64,000 nucleotides of DNA, from assembly GCF_900101595.1 (NCBI RefSeq), contig NZ_FMYY01000002.1, forward strand, positions 186,001 to 250,000. The letters run 5' to 3'. The first letter of the stretch is position 1. Each line of letters begins with the position of its first letter. Origin of the DNA: Paenibacillus sp. cl123 (GTDB lineage: Bacteria; Bacillota; Bacilli; Paenibacillales; NBRC-103111). The position numbers and the translations under genes were made by a program. Under the pieces are notes generated by a model. It was not told the DNA's origin. It saw only the letters and a list, made by a program, of their open reading frames with translations, and made no database searches. Shown one piece after another: positions 10,201-19,700 of the stretch.

Positions 10201-13200
10201 GAAGGACCTGTATGTCACGGAATCGGGATGGCCGACGGCGCTGGCCGGCTATCCGAGTGTCAGCCAGGAGGCCCAGCGGGATTATGTGGTGCGAGGGTTT
10301 CTGATCGATATGATTTCCGACCGGACGGCCGGACTCTATCATTTCACCTGGAAAAATGCCGGCTTCGACGATAACTTTTACAACACCAGCTTCGGCATAA
10401 CGGATGGCAACGGACGGCCCAAGCTGGCGTATGCGGCGCTGAACACGCTGATGACTACGCTGGACCGGGCGTTGTATGCCGGCAAGCTGGATACCGGCGA
10501 CCCGACGATCGAGGCGCATGTGTTCCTGAACCGGGGAGAGCCGGTGGCCGCTTTGTGGAAGAAGGTCAATTACGATACGGAGCCGGTGGAAAGCGCGCCC
10601 GTATCTACCGTATCGCTGACAGCGGAAGGAACGGCGCCGCCTCCGGTGTTGACCCGGGTCGATGTCAATGGCAACGAAAGCGCCCTGGCTGCGGAGGGCG
10701 GTGTTTATACGCTGACTGTGGGCGGCTCTCCCGTCTATCTGACAGGGCTTAGTCCGCAGATGCTGTACCGTTCGGCCCGGACGCTGCTGACTGAGCGTCT
10801 GGCCGATGTCACCGGCAAGCTGCAGGCTTCGGCGGCTGCCGTGGACGGAGCGTCCGCAGCGGCGGAGATTGCCGAGGCGGGTCGGATTCACGGCGAGCTG
10901 GAGCTTGCGCTGCAAAGCGCGGACCCGGCCGCCCGGGCGGCGGGCATCGAGCAGGCGCTCGGCGACGTGTATACGCTGATGGCGGCAGTGGCCGATCGGG
11001 CCGGCAGCGGCTCGTTGCACCGCAACCGCGCCTACGTTGCGCTGGAGGCGCTGTACGATTACGCGGAGCGCGCCGCGATGTCTCTGGCAGCCGGGCAGAC
11101 TGAGCTTGGAGTGAGCGAGGTGGCGCTGGATTATGCCGCCGTCCTTGGCTCCGAAGGGACGACGGACAGCGGAACGGCCCGGTATGCCTACGAGCAGAAG
11201 ACGGGAGGACATGGGCTGATGCCCGTATCGACCTCCGCGCTGATGCGGGCGAATCGTTACGGCAGACTGGCGGAACAATCGGTGGCCGAAGGGGATGAAG
11301 CGCTCGGCTACACGTATAATGTGCTGGCGCGTCAATTCGCTGGAGCCGTCCGGCATATGATCGCGTCCGAACCGGTCATTTCCACCGCAATTACGATGTC
11401 CGCCGAGCAGGTGTACGGCGATATTGAAGCGGGCGATGACAGAGAAGTCAAGCTCACCCTGACCAACCGGACGTCTGCGGCCAAGACGGCCTCCCTCCGT
11501 TTACTCGTACCGGATGGCTGGGAGAGCGTGCAGACGGGCGATCAGGAGGCAACGCTGCCGATCGAAGGCGGAGCCGCTGTGCCGCATCTGTTCTCAGTCC
11601 GCGCTCCGTCCGATGCCGTGAGGGGCATCTACCATGCCACCGTCGTGCTTGAGCTTGACGGCGTGCAGACGGATCTGATCAAGATCAGGCTGAACCTGAC
11701 CGATGCGATCGGGACCCGGCTGATGCCGGTTACGGTGCCGATTCAGCAGCTGGAGGAAGTAACCGTCCGGCTGACCGGCACATCCCGCAGCGCCAAAAGC
11801 GGCCGCGTGCAGCTCAAGGGGCCGAACGGGACGGCGCTGGAGCCGGTGCAGCCGGGCGGCGATGTATTCGAACTGCAGCCCGGGCAGACGAAGGATCTGA
11901 AGTTCCGCTGGACCGATCAAACGGATCGTCCTTTCCGAGAGTATCGGTGCGAGCTGACTGTAATCGATACGGAGAGCGGCGCGCTTATCTTCAGCGATGA
12001 TGAGGCTCCCCTCGATTTCCTGCTCATCCAGAAGGCGGGGCAAGGGCTGAGCATAGACGGGGATTTGAGCGATTGGAAGGATGCGTTTCCGTTTCACCTG
12101 CGGGGCGCGGAGCGCAATGCGACTGGGTCGTACGATCCGGAGGACCTGGATGCGACTGCTTACTTGAAGTGGGATGAGCAGAATCTGTACCTGGCCGTCA
12201 AGGTGACCGACGATATCCACAAAGCTTCGGAGCCGCCGTCAGGCATATGGAAAAACGATTCCATTCAGGTAACGCTGGACCCCCTGAACGACAAGGGCGG
12301 CACCTACCGGTCGGATGACGTCGATTTCGGCCTGGCGCTGAATGATTTCCGTCAGAAGCTCGGTTATGTTTTCGCCGCTTCGCCGCCGAATCGCACAGGG
12401 GATATTTCCACCGCGATTCCATTCCAGATTGAGCGCAGCGACCAATCCCGCGAAACAGTGTATGAGGTGCAGATTCCCGGCAATTCCATCGTCCACGATC
12501 TGCAATCCCGGCTGTCGGAAGGCAAACTGATCGGGTTCAACGTCGTGGTGGGAGACGCCGATTTCCAGGAGGGCCGCCAAAACTATGTCGGTTGGACCAA
12601 AGGAATCGCCGACAGCAAAAATCCGGGCTTGTACGACAGCTTCCTCCTGGTAGACGCTCCCTATACGGAGCCTTCAGGAGATACGGAACCTCCTGTGACG
12701 GAGCATGCGGTGGAAGGGGAGCGTCGCGGCGAATGGTATGTGTCGGATGCGCTTGTCTCCCTGTCGGCGGAAGACGCGGATTCCGGCGTGAGCGCCGTTT
12801 ATTACAGATTGGACGAAGGAACAGGCTGGACCCGGTATGAGGAGCCGCTGCTCATTTCGGAAGAAGGCGTTCACCGCATCGATTATTATGCCGAGGACAA
12901 CGCAGGCAATCGGGAGAGCGCGAAGACGGCCGCCGTGCAGTTGGACCGCACCGGTCCCAATATAGCCGACTTGCCGCGCACCGGATACCGCCAGATCGAG
13001 AAGATCAAGCTCGAGCCTGCGGCTGCGGACCCGCTCAGCGGCGTCGCTTCGGTGGAGCTGTTCTTCGATGGCGTTCAGGTCACTGCCCCGGCGGCATTCC
13101 CGGCCGCCACGCTGGCTCCCGGTCCTCATACTTTGCAGGTAAAGGCGACTGACAGAGCCGGCCATGTCGGCTCGCGCACCTTCCCGGTAACGGTGAGCGT

Positions 13201-13453
13201 AACGCTGGCGGAGCTTGACGATATCATCGCGCAGGGCAGAAGCGACGGACGCATCCGTCTGTCGTCCGTATCGGCTAGCCTGATCGCCAAGGCGAAACTG
13301 GCGGCAAGCATGCCGGACGGCTCGGCGCCGCAGCTTCTCCTGCTGCTGTCCATGAAGCTGGAAATTCAGACTTATGCAGGCAGCGGCTTGATCTCCGCTC
13401 CTTTCGCGGCGCTGCTGCAGCAGGATATTGCCTATTTGTCCGGTGCGGATTGA
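7292..13453 (+). CDS. Giant secreted multidomain clan GH-A glycoside hydrolase
   Basis: 2053 residues from ATG 7292, with AAAGGGGGAGG 6 bases upstream. Order: signal peptide (1 to about 35); a jelly-roll or LamG-like domain (about 38-235); two similar Ig-like repeats (about 243-345 and 349-445), each opening with a HTPPA motif; a second jelly-roll domain (about 447-637); a TIM-barrel hydrolase (about 767-1160) with probable acid/base E877 in WEMPNEPE and nucleophile E977 in VTESGWPT; an Ala-rich helical region (about 1165-1360); an NEW3/Ig-like domain (about 1362-1467); a CBM9-like domain (about 1583-1790); an OmpL47-like Ig domain (about 1793-1887); another Ig-like domain; and a helical FIMAH-like tail (about 1970-2053). 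The catalytic domain is closest in style to GH39/GH5-type enzymes. It probably breaks down a polysaccharide outside the cell for the adjacent importer. No sortase motif or SLH repeat is seen. Confidence 0.88.
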   Translation: MYKRNLRRKGQQKICLLMIACLLGVLLPVPEAAGAVPAQAEQVSFYENFESATNRWDGSGWVKEPDVEAGSQVGVLSSSNGQYPTVRVKPGAWTGYADTNADYTYSFRARAEEAASGAPKFIRTIFRYDVSAGSAPNYYYFEVRPGVKSVYFGKYAGGVDTRLSGPYPIGGKLPEFGENFWFDYTVAVSGDRFALSIGGALIAEVSDGSYARGTIGFAVKNAVLRVDEVRVVAGQPPGPQINHTPPAGMQAGTPLTITASIYEPTVSSSVYAAGTLTAEVFYGYGEAEPVQAVTMHGTGGSQYAATIPASAVGPLHYYIRAVGSEGRTSTSPAAGVYTVPVETAHLAVTHTPPASVPYNADAAGTFALSGLAEGSTVVAGVYYRYGSETALSYAEAVQAEDSFSFVIPGTNQHSSVSYYIEARGSDGSVGRSPETGEHTYAVRPFVRYFTDFEQDQVGSMPVNWAKRGSLAEVGVYDDGSGNKVLRFASKKDGDNASAKLVHSLYQNLDHVKVKFRAKYVNRNPNPSTFYNLWRLRYRASDNGLYNTMEWSTHNTKYIMFRRTPEGGYTNGNYYRSAPDEWHTYEVEASGIHHRLLIDGEEVISFDDFSEDAPKKGFLQFDTVNGLELLIDDLEITPLPPPFTFYAQPSGGYAGIYEAGEPVGLDVTAGSGPQPQAFKVTYSLSRADGSREEVAAGSRVLTLAPNSQLTETIGLEPAPQAIGTYDLRVELEVDGVQAPEKTRVMRIALVRRTAAISQPDLEHASKFGFNTGYDPTWDDDMLDSVAEMGVRHARQEFDWAPVDRNNGAYDFSAYDEIVQHMGERGITVSPIMGIATNGAYDSPGVVDTPAALEALGAFTRELVGRYKGKIRRWEMPNEPELAFRPYIPQELVQVQKTFYRNMKQADFDAVLMAGDHTSGVVGVLPGELELGSYAYADAFSYHRYTYGVMPDGFIQQQTGGVQELVNELGGWKDLYVTESGWPTALAGYPSVSQEAQRDYVVRGFLIDMISDRTAGLYHFTWKNAGFDDNFYNTSFGITDGNGRPKLAYAALNTLMTTLDRALYAGKLDTGDPTIEAHVFLNRGEPVAALWKKVNYDTEPVESAPVSTVSLTAEGTAPPPVLTRVDVNGNESALAAEGGVYTLTVGGSPVYLTGLSPQMLYRSARTLLTERLADVTGKLQASAAAVDGASAAAEIAEAGRIHGELELALQSADPAARAAGIEQALGDVYTLMAAVADRAGSGSLHRNRAYVALEALYDYAERAAMSLAAGQTELGVSEVALDYAAVLGSEGTTDSGTARYAYEQKTGGHGLMPVSTSALMRANRYGRLAEQSVAEGDEALGYTYNVLARQFAGAVRHMIASEPVISTAITMSAEQVYGDIEAGDDREVKLTLTNRTSAAKTASLRLLVPDGWESVQTGDQEATLPIEGGAAVPHLFSVRAPSDAVRGIYHATVVLELDGVQTDLIKIRLNLTDAIGTRLMPVTVPIQQLEEVTVRLTGTSRSAKSGRVQLKGPNGTALEPVQPGGDVFELQPGQTKDLKFRWTDQTDRPFREYRCELTVIDTESGALIFSDDEAPLDFLLIQKAGQGLSIDGDLSDWKDAFPFHLRGAERNATGSYDPEDLDATAYLKWDEQNLYLAVKVTDDIHKASEPPSGIWKNDSIQVTLDPLNDKGGTYRSDDVDFGLALNDFRQKLGYVFAASPPNRTGDISTAIPFQIERSDQSRETVYEVQIPGNSIVHDLQSRLSEGKLIGFNVVVGDADFQEGRQNYVGWTKGIADSKNPGLYDSFLLVDAPYTEPSGDTEPPVTEHAVEGERRGEWYVSDALVSLSAEDADSGVSAVYYRLDEGTGWTRYEEPLLISEEGVHRIDYYAEDNAGNRESAKTAAVQLDRTGPNIADLPRTGYRQIEKIKLEPAAADPLSGVASVELFFDGVQVTAPAAFPAATLAPGPHTLQVKATDRAGHVGSRTFPVTVSVTLAELDDIIAQGRSDGRIRLSSVSASLIAKAKLAASMPDGSAPQLLLLLSMKLEIQTYAGSGLISAPFAALLQQDIAYLSGAD

Positions 13454-13540
13454 TGGCGGGCTTGGATTGCGGCTGCTGACCAGGCCGCTAAGGGCAGAAG
13501 CGGAAGAGCAAGGCGAGGAAGGCAGGTTATGAGGGGTAAC

Positions 13541-13566
13541 GGGGAGAGGCGAAGGGGCCTCTCCCC
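13541..13566. other. GC-rich hairpin between convergent glycosidase and catalase genes
   Basis: GGGGAGAGG (13541-13549) pairs with CCTCTCCCC (13558-13566) around an 8-base loop. There is no T-run on either side, so it is at best a non-canonical bidirectional transcript end. Confidence 0.35.
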
Positions 13567-13611
13567 GCACCGAACCGGATGAGCGCAAGGCAAGGAAGTC
13601 TGCGCGACGGC

Positions 13612-15183
13612 TCAATAGCCGTCGCTTGGCAGGCCGGATCGTTCGGCACGGACAGCGCCTTCCTGCTGGGCGACAGAGCCGATATGTCCAGTTTGCTCCC
13701 GGTCCGCATGAGCCAGGCTGTCAGCTACCCGGCGTCCGTAAGCGGGATCGGCTTGAGTGAAATAGCCGATCATGCGCTCGCGGATGTCGGGTTTGCAAAT
13801 TTTGAGCGCGTTCGTCAGATTGCGGATAAGCTCCTCTTGCTCCTCCGGGCTGAACCGGCGGAACGTCTCGCCGGCTTGGGCGAAATCCAGCGTCCGCTCA
13901 AGCTTCTGCCGTACAAGGCGAGCATGGTAGAGAGGCTCATGCGGTTTGCCGGTAGTCGGGGCTTCTTTCAAGCCTCCGAGCGAGGATGGCTCATAATTGA
14001 CATGCGGACTTTGTTTCGCCGCCCGGTCGACGATGAACGCCATCTGGCCGTCCCGCTGATTGGTGGCTACATGAGTTTTAGGCGCATTGACCGGCAGCTG
14101 CAAATAGTTCGTGCCGACGCGGTGCCGCTGCGTATCCGAGTAAGAAAAGGTCCGTCCCTGCAGCAGCTTGTCATCGGAGAAGTCCAGTCCATCGACCAGC
14201 ACGCCTGTGCCGAAGGCCGCCTGCTCGACCTCGGCGAAGTAATTTTCCGGATTTTTGTTCAGCACCATCCTGCCGACAGGAAGGAAGGGGAACTGCTCAT
14301 GATCCCACAGCTTGGTCGGATCAAGGGGGTCGAAATCAAGCTCGGGATGCTCATCGTCGCTCATGATTTGCACGCAGAGCTCCCATTCGGGATAATCGCC
14401 TTTTTCAATGGCTTCATACAGATCCTGGGTGGCGTGACTCGTGTTTTTCGCCTGAATCTCTTCGGCTTCCGCTTGGGTCAAATTGCGGATTCCCTGCTTC
14501 AGCGGCTCCCAGTGATATTTCACCAGCACGGCCCCGCCCTCGCTGTTCACCCATTTGTAAGTGTTCACACCGGAACCCTGCATCTGGCGGTAGTTAGCCG
14601 GAATCCCCCAAGGTGAGAAGAGAAAAGTTACCATATGCGTCGCTTCGGGAGAAAGGGAGAGAAAGTCGAACATCCGCTCCGGATTTTGCAGGTTGTTAAC
14701 CGGATCGGGACGGAAGGCATGGACCATATCCGGGAATTTCAGCGGGTCGCGGATGAAAAAAATCTTCAGGTTGTTCCCGACCAAATCCCAGTTGCCGTCC
14801 TCGGTGTAGAACTTGGTGGCGAAGCCGCGCGGGTCCCGGAAAGTTTCAGGCGAATGTCCCCCGTGCACGACGGAAGAAAAACGGACGAATACCGGCGTGC
14901 GTTTGCCTTTCTCCTGGAACAGCTTGGCGCGGGTGTAACGGGATACAGGCTCGGAGCCGACAGTGCCGTAAGCTTCAAAATATCCGTGCGCTCCCGCTCC
15001 GCGGGCATGAACGACACGCTCGGGAATGCGTTCGCGGTCAAAATGCGAGATCTTTTCAATATAATGGTAGTTCTCCAATGTGGATGGCCCGCGGTCGCCG
15101 ATCGTGCGGATATTCTGATTGTCCGAGATCGGATGTCCCTGTCTATCCGTTAATGTAATGTCTTGCTCTTTGCCGTTTTCCAT
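13612..15183 (-). CDS. katA: Monofunctional haem catalase (KatA type)
   Basis: 523 residues. It decomposes hydrogen peroxide to water and oxygen in the cytoplasm. The catalytic histidine is H59 in [11 protein letters not shown], the catalytic asparagine is in LVGNN (about residue 137), and the haem-ligand tyrosine is in [12 protein letters not shown] (about 347). [13 protein letters not shown] and [11 protein letters not shown] are standard family blocks. ATG 15183 is chosen because GGAGG is 6 bases upstream of it; the in-frame ATG 15189 touches the ribosome site directly. A palindromic terminator (15305-15330) isolates the gene from the next one. No clear PerR box was found upstream. Confidence 0.93.
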   Translation of the reverse strand: MENGKEQDITLTDRQGHPISDNQNIRTIGDRGPSTLENYHYIEKISHFDRERIPERVVHARGAGAHGYFEAYGTVGSEPVSRYTRAKLFQEKGKRTPVFVRFSSVVHGGHSPETFRDPRGFATKFYTEDGNWDLVGNNLKIFFIRDPLKFPDMVHAFRPDPVNNLQNPERMFDFLSLSPEATHMVTFLFSPWGIPANYRQMQGSGVNTYKWVNSEGGAVLVKYHWEPLKQGIRNLTQAEAEEIQAKNTSHATQDLYEAIEKGDYPEWELCVQIMSDDEHPELDFDPLDPTKLWDHEQFPFLPVGRMVLNKNPENYFAEVEQAAFGTGVLVDGLDFSDDKLLQGRTFSYSDTQRHRVGTNYLQLPVNAPKTHVATNQRDGQMAFIVDRAAKQSPHVNYEPSSLGGLKEAPTTGKPHEPLYHARLVRQKLERTLDFAQAGETFRRFSPEEQEELIRNLTNALKICKPDIRERMIGYFTQADPAYGRRVADSLAHADREQTGHIGSVAQQEGAVRAERSGLPSDGY

Positions 15184-15304
15184 AAACATCCTCCGTTGGT
15201 CAAATTCTCACATAGCCTGCTTCTGGAACGCGCAAATTATTCAGGCTTGCTACAAGTTGATCCGCTGGAGAGCAGGACAATCGGGCTGTTCGGCTGCCAT
15301 AAGA

Positions 15305-15330
15305 AAAAAGCTCCTGATCAGGAGCTTTTT
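15305..15330. terminator. Bidirectional intrinsic terminator
   Basis: A perfect 26-bp palindrome centred on TGATCA, with an A-run on one flank and a T-run on the other, can end transcription from both sides. It lies between the catalase gene and the 55-residue gene, both on the minus strand, and would stop transcripts of the latter entering catalase. Confidence 0.75.
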
Positions 15331-15372
15331 CGAGAATGCATTCGTAGGTTAGCGGTCTTGGGAAAAAGCCTG

Positions 15373-15540
15373 CTAGCATGCAGGCTTGCGCCACTCGGGA
15401 TTGGGATGCTCGCTCATCGGGGAGCAAATGCCGGCCTTGTAAAGGATTTGGTCGATGTAACGAAATCCGGAGTTGTATATGCGTTCATGAGTGGAATAGT
15501 CAAGCGGATGCAATCGACAGCAGCTTAGACAATAATACAT
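15373..15540 (-). CDS. Small cysteine-containing protein of unknown function
   Basis: 55 residues, starting MYYCLSCCRL, from an ATG at 15540 with GGGAG 8 bases upstream on the minus strand. A longer in-frame start at 15645 has no ribosome site. C4, C7 and C8 plus C39 and C55 could bind a metal, but the spacing fits no named zinc-ribbon family that I recognise. It has its own terminator-bounded position between catalase and the fur region. Function unknown. Confidence 0.55.
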   Translation of the reverse strand: MYYCLSCCRLHPLDYSTHERIYNSGFRYIDQILYKAGICSPMSEHPNPEWRKPAC

Positions 15541-15637
15541 GGTTCGACTCCCTTCAACATGTTTCTGCCATCTATTAAACCCTGTATGGCGATTTGAAAC
15601 CCTAGTTGTCGGAATATGACGGGAGTATGTGTGAAGA

Positions 15638-15664
15638 TGAAACAACCCGGCCGCTGGCCGGGTT
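15638..15664 (-). terminator. Terminator of the 34-residue peptide gene
   Basis: AACCCGGCC (15644-15652) and GGCCGGGTT (15656-15664) form a perfect 9-bp stem with a 3-base loop. Read on the minus strand it is followed by TTGTTTC. It lies 25 bases downstream of the stop codon of the small membrane peptide gene. Confidence 0.65.
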
Positions 15665-15688
15665 ATTCAACTTGATGACAGGCGCGAT

Positions 15689-15793
15689 CTATCCGAACAT
15701 TTCTACGATACTTTGGATAAGAAGGAAAGGGAGGGCGGCAAAGCCAAACAAACCGAATACCATGCCTTTTACGACCGACTTGATGTTGTCCAT
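15689..15793 (-). CDS. 34-residue hydrophobic peptide divergent from fur
   Basis: The frame encodes 34 residues beginning MDNIKSVVKG and continuing into a single hydrophobic helix (about residues 11-31) that ends EMFG. GGAG (15803-15806) is 9 bases upstream of ATG 15793; an in-frame ATG at 15802 touches it. A good sigma-A promoter (TTGACA, 17 bp, TACACT) and a hairpin terminator bracket it, so it is a complete transcription unit. It is too short to place in a family. A small membrane-bound regulator or stress peptide is a guess from its size, helix and neighbours. Confidence 0.6.
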   Translation of the reverse strand: MDNIKSVVKGMVFGLFGFAALPFLLIQSIVEMFG

Positions 15794-15838
15794 GACATTC
15801 ATCTCCAAACCGATATTTATTTTGTCTAATATGTGAAC

Positions 15839-15867
15839 AGTGTAATTAAAATTCAGTTTTTTGTCAA
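15839..15867 (-). promoter_or_regulatory. Sigma-A promoter of the 34-residue peptide gene
   Basis: On the minus strand, TTGACA (15862-15867) is followed after 17 bases by TACACT (15839-15844). The -35 is a perfect match and the -10 matches 4 of 6. Transcription would start near 15832, about 40 bases before the start codon. Confidence 0.65.
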
Positions 15868-15869
15868 CG

Positions 15870-15882
15870 CTAAATATTTTAG
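15870..15882. promoter_or_regulatory. Palindromic operator candidate between divergent promoters
   Basis: CTAAATATTTTAG is an inverted repeat (CTAAA/TTTAG around 3 bases) just upstream of the peptide gene's -35 and upstream of the fur promoter candidates. It does not match the Fur or PerR consensus in detail. The regulator is unknown. Confidence 0.4.
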
Positions 15883-15901
15883 TGTTAAAATATATGGGCG
15901 C

Positions 15902-15931
15902 ATGACAGATCCGAACTTTCTATGTTAAAAT
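15902..15931 (+). promoter_or_regulatory. Candidate fur promoter
   Basis: ATGACA (15902-15907), 18 bases, then TAAAAT (15926-15931; 5 of 6 matches to TATAAT). An alternative upstream pair is TTGTCA at 15861 with TAAAAT at 15886, spaced 19. Either would drive fur at 16095 through a leader of 150 bases or more, in which I see no other gene. Confidence 0.4.
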
Positions 15932-16094
15932 AACAACGTATCATTGTTTATTGAGTTGAAGTGAAGACAGGTAGTCATGGCCTGCTTTAACATGGAGGAC
16001 GCTTTGTTTTGCTGACGTAAATATTACGAGTAGAAGCGGCGGTTCACTTAACAGGAGTCGGGCCTTGAAGGCATAGATGGGGAGGTGTCCTCCG

Positions 16095-16574
16095 ATGGTG
16101 AGCATCGTGGACGAGATTGACAAGCTTAAGCAGCAGTTGATGCTGAAGGGGCATAAGCTTACCCCGCAGCGGGAGGTAACCTTAAGAGTGTTGCTGGAGA
16201 ACGAGGCGGATCATCTGAGCGCCGAGGATGTCTTTATGCTGGTCAAAGAGAGATTCCCGGATATAGGACTTGCTACGGTGTACCGCACACTGGAGCTTCT
16301 GGCTGAGCTTCATATTGTGGAGAAGATGAATTTTGGCGACGGCGTCGCCCGCTTCGATCTTCGCAGCGATGATCATGATCATATGCATCATCATCTGATC
16401 TGTCATACATGCGGGGCTTTGAATGAAATCAAGGATGACTGGCTCCTCGAGCTGGAGGAACGACTTCTGCGCGAATACGGTTTTCAAGTGACGGATCATC
16501 GCCTGGATTTTATCGGCAATTACCATGCCTGTAAAAGCGGGGACTGCCGCAAGGAGTGCGGTGTCGTTTCCTGA
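16095..16574 (+). CDS. fur: Ferric uptake regulator Fur
   Basis: 159 residues from ATG 16095, with GGGGAGGTG about 8 bases upstream. It is an Fe(II)-dependent repressor of iron-uptake genes. The winged helix is at about 20-85 (HKLTPQREVTLRVLLENE and GLATVYRTLELL). The metal-binding dimerisation half has the HDHMHHHLIC cluster and a CHTC motif, and a CKSGDC pair near the end. The match is to Bacillus Fur rather than PerR: LSAEDVFMLVKE and NFGDGVARFDLR are Fur signatures. Three Fur-box-like sites lie 39-42 kb downstream at 55250, 57492 and 58460, so at least part of its regulon is in this window. A terminator follows. Confidence 0.92.
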   Translation: MVSIVDEIDKLKQQLMLKGHKLTPQREVTLRVLLENEADHLSAEDVFMLVKERFPDIGLATVYRTLELLAELHIVEKMNFGDGVARFDLRSDDHDHMHHHLICHTCGALNEIKDDWLLELEERLLREYGFQVTDHRLDFIGNYHACKSGDCRKECGVVS

Positions 16575-16599
16575 TACTGCATGAGCAGTCCCCTGACGT

Positions 16600-16645
16600 C
16601 CTGCCGGTTTGCCGCTTACAGCGGCTGCCCGGCAGGGCGTTTTTC
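16600..16645 (+). terminator. Intrinsic terminator of fur
   Basis: CCTGCCGG (16600-16607) pairs with CCGGCAGG (16629-16636), with an inner GCCGC/GCGGC stem, followed by TTTTT at 16640-16644. Confidence 0.75.
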
Positions 16646-16776
16646 GTTAGAAGTCCGGTGGCCAAATGGCCGGAAGCCGAAGGGGAGTTTGAAACTGCGA
16701 ATGGAATCCCCCATCGACAGTATGCCGCAGACCGCTCACCGGTTTTTTTGGAATGATAAGGAAAGGGGGATGATTT

Positions 16777-19700
16777 ATGAGTTTTCAGCTGACCGAACGA
16801 ATCATTAAGCTGTTGTGCGATCCTGCCGCCTTCCGGAAGGGAAAGACGCATTTGCGTTCAGGCAGAGTCAGCCTTAGAGCGCGCGACCCGGAAGACCCGG
16901 TTTGCGAAGCGGTTGTCCGGGACAACGAGCATCATCAGGTATCGGTAGAGATCGACGCTCATGGGAACGTGTACGCCGGCTGCTCTTGTCCGGAGTTTTC
17001 GAAACAAGAGCAGTATTGCGAGCATATCGCGTCCGTGCTTCTCTATAAGATGCGCCAGGATGAGGACGATCATTCCCAGGCTCGCTTGCGATCGCCCGCG
17101 TCGAGTTTATCTCCGGCAGAAACTGTCAGGACAAAACCGGATGCCCCGGGAGCAGGGAATTCCGGCAGGCCTGAAGAGGAGGGAATGCTCGCTCAGACGG
17201 TGCTTGGTTTATTTGCCGGAAGACCGCTCAGGCGCAGCATGCTCCGCACGGTGGCGGATGGCCGAACGAAGCTTGAGACAGAGTTTATTCTCAGTTCCTT
17301 CCACGCCGGCAAAGGTAAATATATGTTTGGCTTGGAGCTGAGGCTGGGGGCCAAAAAGCCGTACGTCGTCTCCCGCATCCGTGAGCTGCTCGAGCGCATC
17401 GGCGCTCAGGAGAGCTGCGCGTTTTCCAAGCATTTTGCCTATGATCCCGACCGGCACACCTTCCGTGCCGAAGACGACGCCGTCTTGCAGGAGCTGATCC
17501 GCGTCTTGCGCAATGAACAATTATACCGGGAGACGGTCAGCCTGTATCCGTCCTTCGATGCGGGTAAAAGCGGCGAGCGCATGCTGCTCATCCCTCCGGC
17601 ATCCTGGGCTGCTCTGCTTCCGCTGCTTGTGAAGGCGCCCGGAGGCAGGTTTATGGCTGCAAGCGGCTCCTTGAGCGGCATTCAACTCGCTGACGAACCG
17701 CTCCCCCTCGTCTTTGAATTCGATGCCAGACGGGAAAAGCCGCGGGGGAGTTATCAGCTGACCGTTCAAGGATTGGACGAGCTGACTGTGATGGAAGCTT
17801 ATGGAATGGTGTGCGCCGGAGGCAAGCTGCTGAAAGTCTCTGCCGACGCATGCAAGCAGCTTGCCGACTTGAAGTCGGCTTTGCTGGCGTCACACGGCCA
17901 TACCATTCCGATCCCGGCGGGGCAGATGGAGACGTTTATGGATAAGGTCGTTCCCGGCTTGATGAAGCTGGGGACGGTTCGGATCGCGCAGGAAATATCC
18001 GACCGGGTGCTGCAGACGGCGCTGCTGGCCAAGCTTTATCTGGATCGCGTGAAGGATCGCCTGCTCGCCGGATTGGAATTTCATTACGGGGATATCGTGA
18101 TTAATCCGCTCGAGAGCGGGGAAAATGCGCGCGGTGCTGACCGGATTCTGATGCGGGACGGAGAGAGGGAACGCCGTATCCTTGAACTGATGGAAAGCGC
18201 GTCGTTCGCCAAGACGGAAAGCGGATATGTGCTGGATGACGAAGAGGCCGAATACGAATTTCTGTACCATGTCTTGCCGCAGCTGGAGAAGCTCGTTCGC
18301 GTCTATGCGACCTCGGCGGTGAAGATCAGAGTGCTTCCGGCGCCGGTCACGCCGCGTATAAGGGTCGATATCGACGAACGCACCGACTGGCTGGAATGCT
18401 CCTTCGATATGGCTGGCATCCCCGAAGCGGCTGTCCGCGAGGTGCTTGCTTCGCTGGAGGAGAAGCGCAGATATTACCGGCTTCCGAACGGCGCTTTGCT
18501 GCCGTTGGAAACCGAGGCGTTTCAGGAGATCGTCCGGTTCATCAACGCCATGGGGCCGTACAAGGGAGATCTGAATAGCGCGTCGTTCAGGCTTCCCGTC
18601 TCACGCGGTCTTCATCTGCTGGATTCGTCTGACCCGCTGGGCACGGTTAGCCTGGGCAAATCGCTGCGTCAGCTGCTCGACCATATCCGAAATCCCGATC
18701 AACTGGACTTCCCCGTGCCGGAAAGTCTGAGCGGCGTGCTCCGCGGCTATCAGACCTACGGGTATCAATGGATGAAGACGCTCGCCTTTTACCGGTTCGG
18801 CGGCATATTGGCAGACGACATGGGGCTTGGAAAAACCCTGCAGAGCATATCGTTTCTCGTATCTGTGCTCCCCGAGATACGCGGACAGAGCATGCCTGCT
18901 ATCGTCGTTTCCCCTGCGTCCCTGGTCTATAACTGGTACAGCGAGCTGAAAAAATTCGCTCCGGAGATCAGAACCCTTATCGCTGACGGGAGCCCGAATG
19001 AACGCAGCGCGGCTCTGGAGGGCGGCATAAGCGGACCGCTCGGCCAAGCGGATGTCATCCTGACTTCCTATCCGCTTCTGCGCCGGGATGCGGAGCTGTA
19101 TGCGAAGCATACGTTTCATACGCTTCTTCTGGATGAAGCCCAGGCATTCAAAAATCATGCCACGCAAACCGCGCAGGCGGTCAAGGCGCTCCAGGCCAAG
19201 CACCGCTTTGCGCTCACCGGGACGCCTATAGAAAACGGTCTGGACGAGCTGTGGTCGATTATGGATGCTGTATTCCCTCAGTTGTTTTCGGATAAGCGAG
19301 CGTTCGAGGAGCTGCCGCGGGAGACGATAGCTCGCCGTATCCGCCCCTTTCTGCTGCGCAGGCTGAAGACAGATGTCTTGAAGGAGCTGCCGGAGAAAAT
19401 CGAGACCGTGCAGACGACCGGGCTGCTGCCCGAGCAGAAGAAGCTCTATACGGCGTATCTTGCCAAGCTTCAGAAAGAAGCGTTGAAGCATCTGAGCGAA
19501 GACGGCTTCAGGAACAACCGCATTCGCATTCTTGCCGGTCTGACCCGGCTTCGCCAGCTTTGCTGTCATCCGGCCTTGTTCGTCGAAGGCTATGACGGAG
19601 GCTCGGCCAAGTTTGAGCAGCTGCTGGAGATCGTGGAGGAATGCCGAAGCGCCGGGAAGCGTATGCTTATATTTTCCCAATTTACCGAGATGCTGGGTCT

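Noticed and set aside
13579-14616. Long plus-strand frame opposite catalase
   Set aside because: Antisense shadow of the catalase gene, with no ribosome site or recognisable motif.
16095-16574. PerR instead of Fur, because catalase is nearby
   Set aside because: The LSAEDVFMLVKE, NFGDGVARFDLR and HHHLIC segments follow Bacillus Fur; PerR-specific segments are absent, and no clear Per box was found before catalase.
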